DNA from: Intestinirhabdus alba
Lineage (GTDB): Bacteria; Pseudomonadota; Gammaproteobacteria; Enterobacterales; Enterobacteriaceae
Assembly (NCBI RefSeq): GCF_009711095.1
Contig: NZ_WMJZ01000001.1
Coordinates: 124,001-188,000 of the forward strand
DNA length: 64,000 nucleotides
Direction of reading: 5' to 3'
Below are positions 26,522 through 36,267 of the stretch, one piece after another. The translations under genes and the position numbers were made by a program. Position 1 is the stretch's first letter. The number at the start of each line of letters is the position of its first letter. The notes beneath the pieces are model-generated. The model was not told where the DNA came from. It saw only the letters and a list, made by a program, of their open reading frames with translations, and did not search any database.

Positions 26522-27904
26522 ATGCGTACGTTCAGGTTTTTCATTCTCGGTGCGGCGTTTATTCTCTCCGGCTGCTCGCTGGCACCGGCCTGGCAGCAGC
26601 CGGCGCTGCCGATACCGCAGCGCTTCTCGCTCAGCCAGAACCGGCTGGTTGATGCGCCTGCTGCGGTTCAGGACGTCGGCTGGCGGCGCTTTTTTGTTGA
26701 TGAGCAGGCCAGGGCGCTAATCGACGAGGCCCTGCGCAATAACCGCGATTTACGGATGGCGGCGCTGAAGGTACAGGAGGCGAGGGCGCAGTATCGGGTG
26801 ACCGACGCCGACCGCTACCCGCAGCTTAATGCCCAGGGTAGCGGCGGCTGGAGCGGCAAGTTGAAAAGCGATGCCGACAGCGTCCGTGAATATAAGGCTG
26901 GCCTGGACCTGAGCGTGGACTTCGATCTCTTTGGTCGGCTGAAGAATATGAGTGAAGCCGGCCGGCAGCGCTATTTCGCCAGCGAAGAGGCGCGGCGGGC
27001 GGTGCATATCCTGCTGGTTGCGAACGTGGCGCGGAGCTATTTCAGCCAGCGGCTGGCGGCTGCGCAGCTAGAGCTTGCCCGGCAAACTCTGCGCAACGAC
27101 CGGCAGTCCTACGCCTTTGTGGAGAAGCAGCTGCTGACCGGCAGCGCTAACGTGCTGGCGCTGGCGCAGGCGCGCGGCGTGATTGACAACGCCCGCAGCG
27201 AGGTGGCCCGGCGCGAGGGCGAGCTGGCGCAGGCTAACAACGCGCTACAGCTGCTGCTGGGCAGCTACGGAAAGTTACCCGACGATCGTCCCGCGGGGGA
27301 GGGCGATATCCGGAGCGTGACGCTTCCGCCGTCCCTCTCTTCGCATATTCTGCTGCAGCGCCCGGATATTATGGAGGCCGAACGCACGCTGATGGCGGCC
27401 AACGCCGATATCGGCGCGGCGCGGGCGGCCTTCTTTCCCTCTATTACTCTGACCAGCGGCCTCTCTGCCGCCGGCAGTGACCTTTCAAACCTGTTCAGCG
27501 CGGCGGGCGGGGCATGGAACTTTATCCCCCGGCTGACGCTGCCAATCTTTAACGGCGGCCGCAACCGGGCCAACCTTGAGCTGGCGGAGATTCGTCAGCG
27601 GCAGGCGGTGGTTGGCTATGAGCAAAAAATACAGAACGCCTTCCGGGAGGTTGCCGATGCGCTGGCTCTGCGCCAGAGCCTGGCCGACCGGACCCTCGAC
27701 CAGCAGCGCTACCTGGCCTCGCTGCAGGTGACCCTTCAGCGGGCGCGCGCCCTCTATCGGCACGGTGCCGTCAGCTATATCGAGGTGCTTGACGCCCGGC
27801 GCGCGCTTTTCGCCACGCGGCAGGCGCTGCTCGATCTTAACTACGCCCGACAGGCTAACGAAATTACCCTTTTTACCGCCCTCGGCGGCGGCTGGGTGGA
27901 ATAA
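26522..27904 (+). CDS. cusC: Cu(I)/Ag(I) efflux outer-membrane channel CusC
   Basis: 460 residues, three more than E. coli CusC. A TolC-family lipoprotein with lipobox LSGC (about residues 15-18) and the repeated OEP helices. Segments such as NNRDLRMA, KVQEARAQYR, LLLGSYGKLP and LLQRPDIMEAE are near identical to E. coli. It forms the trimeric exit duct of the CusCBA pump. The start is the ATG at 26522 before the signal peptide; the ribosome site is weak (AGGGA at about 15 bases). Confidence 0.95.
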   Translation: MRTFRFFILGAAFILSGCSLAPAWQQPALPIPQRFSLSQNRLVDAPAAVQDVGWRRFFVDEQARALIDEALRNNRDLRMAALKVQEARAQYRVTDADRYPQLNAQGSGGWSGKLKSDADSVREYKAGLDLSVDFDLFGRLKNMSEAGRQRYFASEEARRAVHILLVANVARSYFSQRLAAAQLELARQTLRNDRQSYAFVEKQLLTGSANVLALAQARGVIDNARSEVARREGELAQANNALQLLLGSYGKLPDDRPAGEGDIRSVTLPPSLSSHILLQRPDIMEAERTLMAANADIGAARAAFFPSITLTSGLSAAGSDLSNLFSAAGGAWNFIPRLTLPIFNGGRNRANLELAEIRQRQAVVGYEQKIQNAFREVADALALRQSLADRTLDQQRYLASLQVTLQRARALYRHGAVSYIEVLDARRALFATRQALLDLNYARQANEITLFTALGGGWVE

Positions 27905-27932
27905 ACGATCTTTTATAACAGGAGAATCAACA

Positions 27933-28268
27933 ATGCATACGGTAATTAAAGCGGCTGTTTTCAGCGTTTGCTCACTGGCGCTGTTTAATGCCCGGGCGAA
28001 TGAAGCCCACGGCGAGGCGATGAGCGAGGCCGCGCAGGCGCAGGCCATTGCCGCCACCGGCGTAATCGAGGGCATTGACCGGGCAAGTAATAAGGTCACC
28101 ATCGCCCACGATCCCATTCCCGCGCTGGGCTGGCCGGCGATGGTTATGCGCTTCACGCTGACGCCGCAAACGGCGGCGGGCGAGATTAAGCCGGGCGATA
28201 AGGTGGCGTTTCACTTTATTCAGCAGGGCGCGCTCTCGCTTCTGCAGGATATTCAGGTCAGCCGGTAA
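27933..28268 (+). CDS. cusF: periplasmic Cu(I)/Ag(I) metallochaperone CusF
   Basis: 111 residues with a signal peptide (MHTVIKAAVFSV...NARA). The metal site is intact: the His in IAHDP, then W, M and M in GWPAMVM, matching H36, W44, M47 and M49 of E. coli, where the Trp caps the Cu(I). It passes metal to CusB. AGGAG precedes the ATG at 9 bases. It follows cusC by 28 bases. Confidence 0.95.
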   Translation: MHTVIKAAVFSVCSLALFNARANEAHGEAMSEAAQAQAIAATGVIEGIDRASNKVTIAHDPIPALGWPAMVMRFTLTPQTAAGEIKPGDKVAFHFIQQGALSLLQDIQVSR

Positions 28269-28298
28269 GTTTAACCTGAACAGAGCGTAACGGCGGGC

Positions 28299-29573
28299 AT
28301 GATGAAGATGAAAAACAGAGCGCTGGTGACTGGCAGCCTGCTGGTGGGGGCCGCCATCGCCGCCGGCGTCTACGTCTGGTCGGGGGACGCGATCAACGCC
28401 GCCCCGCCAGCGCAGACGCAGGCGCGAAAGGTGCTGTTCTGGTACGACCCGATGTACCCCAATACGCGGTTCGATAAGCCGGGCAAATCACCGTTTATGG
28501 ATATGGATCTGGTGGCGAAATATGCCGATGAAGCGCCGGAGGCCGCAGGCGCGCCGGGCGTACGCATTGATCCGACCCTGACGCAGAATCTGGGCGTCAG
28601 GGTCGAGGTCGTGCGCCGCGGGCCGCTGAGCTGGTCGCAAACCTTTCCCGCCAGCGTGGGCTATAACGAGTACCAGTACGCTATCGTGCAGGCGCGCGCC
28701 GCCGGGTTCGTTGAAAAGGTCTGGCCGCTGACCGTTGGCGACCGGGTTAAAAAGGGCGCGCCCCTTATCGATCTGACCATTCCTGACTGGGTGGAGCCGC
28801 AGGGGGAATATCTGCTGCTGCGCGAAAGCGGCGGCGATACGGCCCAACTGGAGGGGATTCTTGAGCGACTGCGGCTGGCGGGGATGCCGGAAGAGGCGAT
28901 CCGCCGCCTGAAGTCGACCCGCAGGCTCCAGACCCGTTTTACCCTCAGAGCGCCCGTTGACGGGGCCATCACCGCCTTTGACCTGCGCGCCGGAATGAAT
29001 ATCGCCAAAGATAACGTGGTGGCCAAAATACAGGGCATGAATCCGATCTGGATCGGCGTCGCTGTCCCGGAGTCGGTGGCCTGGATGGTCGACAATCCAT
29101 CACAGTTTACCCTTTCCGTTCCGGCGCGACCGGACGGGCGGTTTGCCGTCGCCAACTGGCGCGTTCTGCCCGGCGTCGATGCCGTTACCCGTACGGTACA
29201 GCTGCGCCTGGCGGTGGATAACGCCGACGAAGCGCTCAAGCCGGGAATGACGGCGTGGCTACGGGTGCAGGCGAACAGCGAGCCAATGCCGCTGATCCCG
29301 TCGTCGGCGCTGATCGATACCGGCCGCGAGCAGCGGGTTATTACCGTTGACGGCGAGGGGCGCTTCGTGCCGAAGCGGGTTTCCGTCTTCCGTGAGTCCG
29401 GCGGGATAACGGCGCTACGCGACGGGCTGAAGGAGGGGGAGAAAGTTGTCACTAACGGGCTGTTCCTGATCGATTCTGAAGCCAGCATCTCCGGCGCGCT
29501 GGAGCGGATGCGCGCGTCGACGGCCGGCCTGGCCGACGCGGCGGGCCACCCCCATAAAGGAGCAAGCCAATGA
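28299..29573 (+). CDS. cusB: Cu(I)/Ag(I) efflux periplasmic adaptor CusB
   Basis: 424 residues, slightly longer than the 407 of E. coli. A membrane-fusion protein with an N-terminal anchor (about 8-27). The metal-binding N-region [17 protein letters not shown], then SPFMDMDL keeps the three Met ligands. Lipoyl, hairpin and barrel domains follow. Three nearby Met codons at the start (ATGATGAAGATG) leave the exact start open. The stop overlaps the cusA start by 4 bases. Confidence 0.95.
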   Translation: MMKMKNRALVTGSLLVGAAIAAGVYVWSGDAINAAPPAQTQARKVLFWYDPMYPNTRFDKPGKSPFMDMDLVAKYADEAPEAAGAPGVRIDPTLTQNLGVRVEVVRRGPLSWSQTFPASVGYNEYQYAIVQARAAGFVEKVWPLTVGDRVKKGAPLIDLTIPDWVEPQGEYLLLRESGGDTAQLEGILERLRLAGMPEEAIRRLKSTRRLQTRFTLRAPVDGAITAFDLRAGMNIAKDNVVAKIQGMNPIWIGVAVPESVAWMVDNPSQFTLSVPARPDGRFAVANWRVLPGVDAVTRTVQLRLAVDNADEALKPGMTAWLRVQANSEPMPLIPSSALIDTGREQRVITVDGEGRFVPKRVSVFRESGGITALRDGLKEGEKVVTNGLFLIDSEASISGALERMRASTAGLADAAGHPHKGASQ

Positions 29574-32500
29574 TCGCATGGATTATTCGCCGCGCGGTGG
29601 CTAACCGTTTTCTGGTGACGCTGGGAATACTGTTTCTTAGCGTCTGGGGGACCTGGACCATTGTGCATACCCCGGTGGACGCGCTACCCGACCTCTCGGA
29701 CGTGCAGGTGATTATTAAAGTCAGCTATCCGGGACAGGCACCGCAGATTGTGGAAAACCAGGTGACCTGGCCGCTGACCACCACCATGCTGTCGGTGCCG
29801 GGAGCGAAAACCGTGCGCGGCTTTTCGCAGTTCGGTAACGCTTATGTCTACGTTATTTTTGATGACGACACCGATCCCTGGTGGGCGCGATCCCGGGTGC
29901 TGGAGTACCTTAATCAGGTACAGGGCAAGCTGCCAGCCGGCGTCAGCGCGGAGATGGGGCCGGACGCCACCGGCGTTGGCTGGGTTTTTGAGTATGCGCT
30001 GGTGGATCGCAGCGGGAAACACGATCTGGCCCAGCTGCGTTCGCTGCAGGACTGGTTTTTAAAATATGAGCTGAAAACCCTTCCCGACGTGGCGGAGGTG
30101 GCCTCCGTCGGCGGCGTGGTGAAAGAGTATCAGGTGGTGGTTGATCCGCTGAAGCTCGCCCAGTACGGCATCAGCCTTGCCCAGGTGAGGACGGCGCTCA
30201 GCGCCGCAAACCAGGAGGCGGGCGGCTCCTCGGTGGAGCTGGCGGAGGCGGAATATATGATTCGCGCCAGCGGCTATCTGCAAAGTCTGAACGACTTTAA
30301 TCATATCCTCCTGAAAACCACCGACGGCGGGGTGCCGGTTCTGCTGCGCGATGTGGCCCGCGTACAGATCGGGCCGGAGATGCGTCGCGGCATTGCCGAG
30401 CTGAACGGCGAAGGCGAAGTGGCGGGCGGCGTGGTGATCCTGCGCGCCGGCAAAAACGCGCGGGAGGTGATTTCCGCCGTCAGGAACCGGCTGGAGACGC
30501 TGAAAAGCAGCCTGCCGGAGGGCGTTGAAATAGTTACAACATACGACAGGAGCCGGTTAATCGACCGCGCCATCGATAACCTGAGCCACAAGCTGCTGGA
30601 GGAGTTTATCGTGGTGGCGCTGGTCTGCGCGCTGTTTCTGTGGCACGTCCGCTCTGCGCTGGTGGCTATCGTCTCCCTGCCTTTGGGGCTCTGCATTGCC
30701 TTTATTATGATGCGCTTCCAGGGGCTGAACGCCAATATTATGTCGCTTGGCGGGATCGCCATCGCCGTTGGCGCGATGGTGGATGCCGCTATCGTGATGA
30801 TCGAAAACGCCCACCGGAGGCTGGAGGCGTGGGCGCACCAGCATCCGGGCGAGAAACTGGACAACGAAACGCGCTGGCAGATTATCGCCGACGCCTCGGT
30901 AGAGGTCGGCCCGGCGCTGTTCATCAGCCTGCTGATTATCACCCTCTCGTTTATCCCGATTTTTACCCTGGAGGGGCAGGAGGGGAGGCTGTTCGGCCCG
31001 CTGGCGTACACCAAAACCTGGGCCATGGGCGGGGCCGCGCTGCTGGCGATTGTGGCGATCCCCGTGCTGATGGGCTTCTGGATCCGTGGGCGCATCCCGG
31101 CGGAAAACAGTAACCCGCTCAACCGGCTGCTGATCCGCCTGTACCATCCGCTGCTGCTCAGGGTGCTGCGCTGGCCGAAGCTCACCCTGCTTACGGCCGC
31201 GCTGACGCTCCTGACGGCGATCTGGCCCTTAAACCGGATCGGCGGCGAGTTTTTACCGCAAATTAATGAAGGCGATCTGCTCTATATGCCCTCCACGCTG
31301 CCGGGGATCTCGGCGGCGGAGGCGGCAAGCGTGCTGCAAAAAACCGATAAGTTAATTATGACGGTGCCGGAGGTGGCGCGGGTATTTGGCAAAGTCGGCA
31401 GAGCGGAAACGGCGACGGACTCCGCGCCGCTGGAGATGGTGGAAACGACCGTTCAGCTGAAGCCGCAGAGCGAGTGGCGTCCGGGGATGACCATGGAGAA
31501 GCTTATCGACGAGCTGGATAAAACCGTGCGCCTGCCGGGGCTGGCGAATCTGTGGGTGCCGCCGATTCGCAACCGTATCGACATGCTTTCAACCGGCATA
31601 AAAAGCCCCATCGGCATTAAGGTGAGCGGCGGGTCGCTGGCGGATATCGACGCCGCCGCCGAACAGATCGCCGGGGTTGCCAGAACGGTGCCGGGCGTCG
31701 CCTCCGCGCTGGCCGAAAGGCTGGAGGGCGGCCGCTATCTTAACGTGGACGTCGATCGCGAAAAGGCCGCCCGCTACGGGATGAGCGTGGCCGACGTGCA
31801 GCTGTTCATTACCTCGGCGGTAGGGGGGGCGAAGGTCGGGGAGACGGTGGAGGGCATTGCGCGCTATCCCATCAGCCTGCGCTACCCGCAAAGCTGGCGC
31901 GACGGCCCGCAGGCCCTGCGCCAGCTGCCGATCCTGACGCCGATGGGGCAGCAGATCGCCCTTGGCGATGTGGCGGAGATTACGGTAGCCACAGGCCCGT
32001 CGATGCTGAAAACCGAAAACGGACGCCCCGGTGCCTGGATCTACATTGACGCCCGCGATCGCGATATGGTCTCGGTGGTGAACGATCTGAAAAAGGCCAT
32101 CGCCGACCGGGTCCGGCTGAAGCCGGGAACCAGCGTCGCCTTTTCCGGCCAGTTTGAGCTGCTGGAGCGGGCCAGTCAGAAGCTGAAGCTGATGGTGCCG
32201 ATGACCCTGCTGATCATCTTTGTCCTGCTTTATCTGGCCTTTCGTCGGGTAGGTGAAGCGCTGCTGATCGTCGCCAGCGTCCCCTTTGCGCTGGTGGGAG
32301 GGATCTGGTTTCTCTACGGAATGGGGTTTCATCTGTCGGTGGCCAGCGGCACCGGATTTATCGCGCTGGCGGGGGTGGCGGCGGAATTTGGCGTGGTCAT
32401 GCTGATGTATCTGCGCCACGCCGTCGAAGCGGAGCCGGCGCTGGAAAACCCGCGCATCTTTACGCCGCAAAAGCTGGACGAGGCCCTGTACCACGGCGCG

Positions 32501-32719
32501 GTGCTGCGGGTGCGTCCCAAGGCGATGACCGTGGCGGTCATTATCGCCGGCCTGCTGCCCGTGCTGTGGGGAAGCGGTGCCGGATCGGAGGTTATGAGCC
32601 GCATCGCCGCGCCGATGATTGGCGGCATGATCACCGCGCCGCTGCTGTCGCTGTTCATCATTCCGGCCGCCTGTAAGCTGATGTGGCTGCGCCGGCATCG
32701 GCTGCAGGCCGATCGGTAA
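29570..32719 (+). CDS. cusA: Cu(I)/Ag(I) efflux RND pump CusA
   Basis: 1049 residues (E. coli 1047). A heavy-metal RND inner-membrane trimer, proton driven. Twelve helices, with two large periplasmic loops after TM1 and TM7. Proton relay residues sit in TM4 ([20 protein letters not shown]). Methionine clusters for metal relay occur in the periplasmic cleft (for example [19 protein letters not shown] and [19 protein letters not shown]). Last gene of cusCFBA. Confidence 0.96.
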   Translation: MIAWIIRRAVANRFLVTLGILFLSVWGTWTIVHTPVDALPDLSDVQVIIKVSYPGQAPQIVENQVTWPLTTTMLSVPGAKTVRGFSQFGNAYVYVIFDDDTDPWWARSRVLEYLNQVQGKLPAGVSAEMGPDATGVGWVFEYALVDRSGKHDLAQLRSLQDWFLKYELKTLPDVAEVASVGGVVKEYQVVVDPLKLAQYGISLAQVRTALSAANQEAGGSSVELAEAEYMIRASGYLQSLNDFNHILLKTTDGGVPVLLRDVARVQIGPEMRRGIAELNGEGEVAGGVVILRAGKNAREVISAVRNRLETLKSSLPEGVEIVTTYDRSRLIDRAIDNLSHKLLEEFIVVALVCALFLWHVRSALVAIVSLPLGLCIAFIMMRFQGLNANIMSLGGIAIAVGAMVDAAIVMIENAHRRLEAWAHQHPGEKLDNETRWQIIADASVEVGPALFISLLIITLSFIPIFTLEGQEGRLFGPLAYTKTWAMGGAALLAIVAIPVLMGFWIRGRIPAENSNPLNRLLIRLYHPLLLRVLRWPKLTLLTAALTLLTAIWPLNRIGGEFLPQINEGDLLYMPSTLPGISAAEAASVLQKTDKLIMTVPEVARVFGKVGRAETATDSAPLEMVETTVQLKPQSEWRPGMTMEKLIDELDKTVRLPGLANLWVPPIRNRIDMLSTGIKSPIGIKVSGGSLADIDAAAEQIAGVARTVPGVASALAERLEGGRYLNVDVDREKAARYGMSVADVQLFITSAVGGAKVGETVEGIARYPISLRYPQSWRDGPQALRQLPILTPMGQQIALGDVAEITVATGPSMLKTENGRPGAWIYIDARDRDMVSVVNDLKKAIADRVRLKPGTSVAFSGQFELLERASQKLKLMVPMTLLIIFVLLYLAFRRVGEALLIVASVPFALVGGIWFLYGMGFHLSVASGTGFIALAGVAAEFGVVMLMYLRHAVEAEPALENPRIFTPQKLDEALYHGAVLRVRPKAMTVAVIIAGLLPVLWGSGAGSEVMSRIAAPMIGGMITAPLLSLFIIPAACKLMWLRRHRLQADR

Positions 32720-33341
32720 AGGGGATTTTGCCGGATGACCCAGGGCGTTATCCTGCATATGGCCGACGTCGTTAGCCCGTTTCCGCCGCCGCTGGCGGCA
32801 ACTAAGGTGCGTCATCTGCACAATATTTTGCTGCCGCTATGCCGTTTGTCTCAGGCATTGTCTTTAAAATAACCGCTTTTTATTAGTGGTTATTTTGTCA
32901 CGTCCGGAGAATGGTGGAGATTTGTGCTGCCGCTACTCCGTCCGCTTTCGTAATTGCTATTTTTCGTTAGCGCAGAACAAGTTAAATATTTTCTCGTTAA
33001 TTTACGTTCATTGGCCGCGTTTTAACCCCTATTTCCTGCTATCTTACCCATCCGCTGGTGAATCTTTACCCCCCCTGTATTCATCTTTTTATTGATCATT
33101 TCCCCTTGAATTTGGGTTAAGTTTAATGAATTGATTCCGGGGGGCGTCCGTCAGTGGAATAAAAGCTAACGTTTTTACTTATCAATACTGTGTAAAAAAT
33201 AGCTAAAAACTTACTTTAATGCGAAATATCTGATAATGAATCTATTATGGTAAACCGAAATCAGCGGGTGATTGTCTGTCTCAGCCTTTCTTAAATAAAC
33301 AATAGTGAGCAATTTCTTAGGTGCGGAAATAAGGATCTTGT
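32720..33341. other. intergenic DNA between cusA and the MrkH-like gene
   Basis: 620 bases, increasingly AT-rich to the right, with no supported gene. It contains one terminator-like hairpin at 32866-32896 and must hold the promoter of the PilZ gene. No clear sigma-70 pair stands out. Confidence 0.5.
32866..32896 (+). terminator. probable terminator after cusCFBA
   Basis: AAAATAACC (32866-32874) pairs with GGTTATTTT (32888-32896); the A and T ends give a U-run in either direction. It lies about 145 bases after the cusA stop. Confidence 0.5.
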
Positions 33342-34058
33342 ATGGGACTGGCAATGGAGAAAGACGATAAGTATGAAATTATAGCCATTCTTCGTGAAGC
33401 GATTTTCAGAAACTCCCGCCTGGAGCTGAAATATAACAATGAAAGCCATATTACCTGGGTGATTAAAGTCGATTATACCCATTTCACCATTTTTTGCCGC
33501 GAAGCCCGACCGCCGGAAAAACCCTTTTCTTTTATTCTGCACAGTGACGAAGGTGTTATCAGCTTCAGCGCCAGATATTATAAGATGCTGCCAGCTGAAA
33601 AGGGCATAGAGCTGGTTTTTTTTCTTCCGGATATTATTTTTACCGTTCAGCGGCGTCAGTATCAGCGTTTTTCAGTTTTATCAGATCATCGTTTTTACTG
33701 TTTTGGACGTTATAAAAATGGTGAAAATTATGCCCTGAGAATTAAAAATTTCTCACACGGCGGCTGCGCGCTGATTGCCAGAAGTCCAAATCCTCGTTTT
33801 CTCTATCGAAATGCGTTGATTAAAAGTGCGCGTCTGGATTTTGGTTCGCTCGGCGATCTTCCGCTCGATTTAAAAGTCGTGGCGGTGGTTCCGCTGGAAG
33901 AATTTGATGAAAATAAACAACTTTATTCTTGCTATCAAATCTCCTGCCAGTTTCTGTTCAAAAGTCAGCGCGAGGAGAGTGCAATTGATAAATTAATTAT
34001 TCGCTTTCTGATAAGCAGAAAATCAGGTTTTTATAAAAGCAGGAAAGGCATATGTTGA
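33342..34058 (+). CDS. mrkH: c-di-GMP-binding YcgR/PilZ regulator, MrkH-like
   Basis: 238 residues. The N-terminal half is a YcgR-like domain (KYEIIAILREAI...). The C-terminal half is a PilZ domain with both c-di-GMP signatures: R105QYQR109 (RxxxR) and N136FSHGG141 (NxSxxG). Stretches such as KYEIIAI, FYCxGRxKNGENY and GGCAL resemble Klebsiella MrkH, the c-di-GMP-dependent activator of type 3 fimbriae (recalled, not searched). AAGGA stands 7 bases before the ATG. The gene overlaps the LuxR-type gene by 7 bases, the mrkH-mrkI arrangement. No mrkABCDF genes are in the window, so the regulated target must lie elsewhere or differ. Confidence 0.72.
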   Translation: MGLAMEKDDKYEIIAILREAIFRNSRLELKYNNESHITWVIKVDYTHFTIFCREARPPEKPFSFILHSDEGVISFSARYYKMLPAEKGIELVFFLPDIIFTVQRRQYQRFSVLSDHRFYCFGRYKNGENYALRIKNFSHGGCALIARSPNPRFLYRNALIKSARLDFGSLGDLPLDLKVVAVVPLEEFDENKQLYSCYQISCQFLFKSQREESAIDKLIIRFLISRKSGFYKSRKGIC

Positions 34059-34639
34059 TGTATGGGCATAATAATTTTTTCGGTCGCGCAGTCTCCTGCT
34101 GGCTGAATAATGAAAATATTAACGTTACCCACGCGGATTATCAGGACACCATTAATCCTTCAGCAGACGATCTGCATCATACAATGCTTTTTAATATCAT
34201 CGATGAGCGACGCCCCTCGGCTGAATTTGTGCGCCTGTTAAATAACAGTCGACATAATCTCTCCAGCCATATGGTGGTGATTATTGCGGACAGCGCGGTG
34301 GTGATGTTGTGTATTGAGCTACTGAGCGTGGAAAGAACGCTCCTGCTGAGCGAGAAATCATCGCTGAACGATTATCGACAGCTGACCGCGCTGGCGGCGG
34401 GTTTCTGGGATCCCCGGCTCTGGCGCTCGCAAAAAAAGCTGACCGAACGCGAGCAACAGATCCTCAGGCTGCTGGCGAGCGGCTATTCGGCCCAGCGCAT
34501 ATCCAGCCTGATGGGGCTGAGCTATAAGACCATCCAGACGCATAAGATGAAGATCATCACCAAGCTGGGCTTGCTGAATTCGGCGGAGCTGAACCAGACA
34601 ATTGTCAGGTTTAACCCGCGGCTGGCTCGCCTCTCCTGA
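34052..34639 (+). CDS. mrkI: LuxR-type regulator, MrkI-like
   Basis: 195 residues. The C-terminal 65 residues are a LuxR/FixJ helix-turn-helix (LTEREQQILRLLASGYSAQRI, MGLSYKTIQTHKMKII). The N-terminal part (1-125) has no phosphoacceptor Asp pattern and no autoinducer domain, so it is an atypical LuxR-type protein. The start lies inside the end of the PilZ gene, with AGGAAAGG before it; a second ATG two codons on is possible. By position and type it corresponds to MrkI of Klebsiella. Function of the pair here is inferred. Confidence 0.65.
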   Translation: MLMYGHNNFFGRAVSCWLNNENINVTHADYQDTINPSADDLHHTMLFNIIDERRPSAEFVRLLNNSRHNLSSHMVVIIADSAVVMLCIELLSVERTLLLSEKSSLNDYRQLTALAAGFWDPRLWRSQKKLTEREQQILRLLASGYSAQRISSLMGLSYKTIQTHKMKIITKLGLLNSAELNQTIVRFNPRLARLS

Positions 34640-34698
34640 CGCGAACGGTTCGGGCCTTGACCCTTACCGTTGGTGAGCGGTGCCGGAGGTCATCAGGC

Positions 34699-35880
34699 TC
34701 ACGCCTGGCCGGTGGACAGCTCCTGCTCCACGCGCTGCAGCTGAATCTCCAGCGTGTCGCGGATCTCTTTCAGCGCGCGCTCCTGCTCGGTGAACCAGGC
34801 CTCTTTATCTGCCGCCGAACGGGCGAGACGCCAGGCGTTTTCCGCTTCCAGGGCGGCAATCTCCCGGCGCTGCGCGTCAATTTGCGCCCGCAACTGCTGA
34901 ATTTTTTGCTGCAGCTGCTGCAGATTATTCAGCCTGTCGCTGGCCAGCTCCGGTGCCTGGCCGCTCTGCAGCCGGGCGAGCAGGGCGCGAATCGCGGGCA
35001 GATCGGCGTTCTGCCGGGCAAGGTTCAGCTGAACCATCATCTGATGCGCTTTCTCTTTCTGCTCGTCGGCCACCACGTCCGGATGGCAAAGGCGGCTGGC
35101 CTGCCGCCAGAGGCGTTTCAGCTCGTCGCGATCCGCCTGCGCAAGCCGGCTGTCGCTGTCATAACGGCGCTGCGCTTCCTGATGCTGCTCCTGATAGTGG
35201 TCATACTCCTGGGACGCTTCCTCCTGCGCCCGGCGGCTGGCACCATCATCCTGGCGGATAACGTCGGCCTCCAGCTCGCGGATTTCCGCCAGCAGGGAGG
35301 CGATCAGCTCCGTCTGCTGCTGAATACGCTGACGTAGCTCCGCCGCCTCACGGGAAGGGGCGCTCAGATTCATCCACCGCAGCTTAAGGGCTGCCAGCTG
35401 GTCGATAGCCTGGGAAATATACTGCCGGCAGGAGAGATAGTCTTTTTCGCGTCGTTTAAGCTCCGCCTCCCGCCTGCGTCTGGTGCTGACCGCCAGCCGC
35501 TTGCGCAGCTCCAGAATGCGGCTCATCAGCGAACCGAGGCGCAAATGATAGAGATCGTTAAAATCGTCGAGGATCTGCAGGCGGGCGTTGCGCTGGTCAA
35601 TAAGCTCCCGCAGCTGCGCCTCAAGAGCCTTTAGCTCCAGCCTGCTGGCGGCAATGGCCGGGTCCTGCCAGGCTGAGACGGCGTGCTGGTTCTGTAGCCA
35701 GGCGGTAATTTCACGTACCGCATCGCCGAAGCGCCGCCCGGCAATGGCCTGTGCGATAGCAATAAGCGCGGGATCGTCGGCCTCACGCTGCAGGTGCACA
35801 AGCTGCTGATGGACGATCTCCTCGTCCTCAAGTTCGATGGCGCTTTTAACGATCTCTAGCCGTTTGATGATCTTATTCAT
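34699..35880 (-). CDS. coiled-coil protein with an internal J domain
   Basis: 393 residues from the ATG at 35880 (MNKIIKRLEI). Most of the chain is charged, heptad-like coiled coil (about 75-240 and 315-390). Residues about 235-300 form a DnaJ-like domain with the HPD triad at 266-268 (LWRQASRLCHPDVV), which should stimulate a DnaK-type ATPase. No zinc fingers, no membrane segment, no client-binding domain known to me. The J domain lies between two coiled coils instead of at an end. Transcribed alone, convergent with the mrkI-like gene. Function unknown. Confidence 0.8.
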   Translation of the reverse strand: MNKIIKRLEIVKSAIELEDEEIVHQQLVHLQREADDPALIAIAQAIAGRRFGDAVREITAWLQNQHAVSAWQDPAIAASRLELKALEAQLRELIDQRNARLQILDDFNDLYHLRLGSLMSRILELRKRLAVSTRRRREAELKRREKDYLSCRQYISQAIDQLAALKLRWMNLSAPSREAAELRQRIQQQTELIASLLAEIRELEADVIRQDDGASRRAQEEASQEYDHYQEQHQEAQRRYDSDSRLAQADRDELKRLWRQASRLCHPDVVADEQKEKAHQMMVQLNLARQNADLPAIRALLARLQSGQAPELASDRLNNLQQLQQKIQQLRAQIDAQRREIAALEAENAWRLARSAADKEAWFTEQERALKEIRDTLEIQLQRVEQELSTGQA

Positions 35881-36267
35881 GATAACCGCTGCCTGGCGTA
35901 ACCCGTATCGATATGACGGCGCGTAGCGCGCCGTCACCCGACTGAAAAGACTAAGAAAAAGGAAAAATGCATTCTGTGGCGTCGGAGGCCTTTTCGTCTA
36001 CACTATTTCGCACAAATCGGACGCCGACGCCCACTTTTTTACTTTTTTTACCGTGAAGACAAAAAATCAGGCCGTCGCGCGCCGGGTAAGGCGAAACGCC
36101 AGAGGACGGCGTCATTTCCGGCAGCTGCGCAAAACCTGTCGCGCCTGATGGCGTTTGCACGGGGGCAGGCCAACGGGAGCGGAGCCTCTGCGCAGATTGC
36201 GCCTTGCGGCGGCCGGGTTGAAATGTTAAAAGGTGCCCCTTTCAGAGAAACGACACAGAGGTAGGGC
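35881..36267. other. divergent promoter region of the J-domain gene and pheP
   Basis: 390 bases without a gene. It contains a perfect 9-bp hairpin (GACGGCGCG/CGCGCCGTC at 35915-35935) with no U-run in the leader of the J-domain gene. GGCGTCGG (35978-35985) and CCGACGCC (36024-36031) flank a TACACT sequence that may be a pheP -10. Confidence 0.5.
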
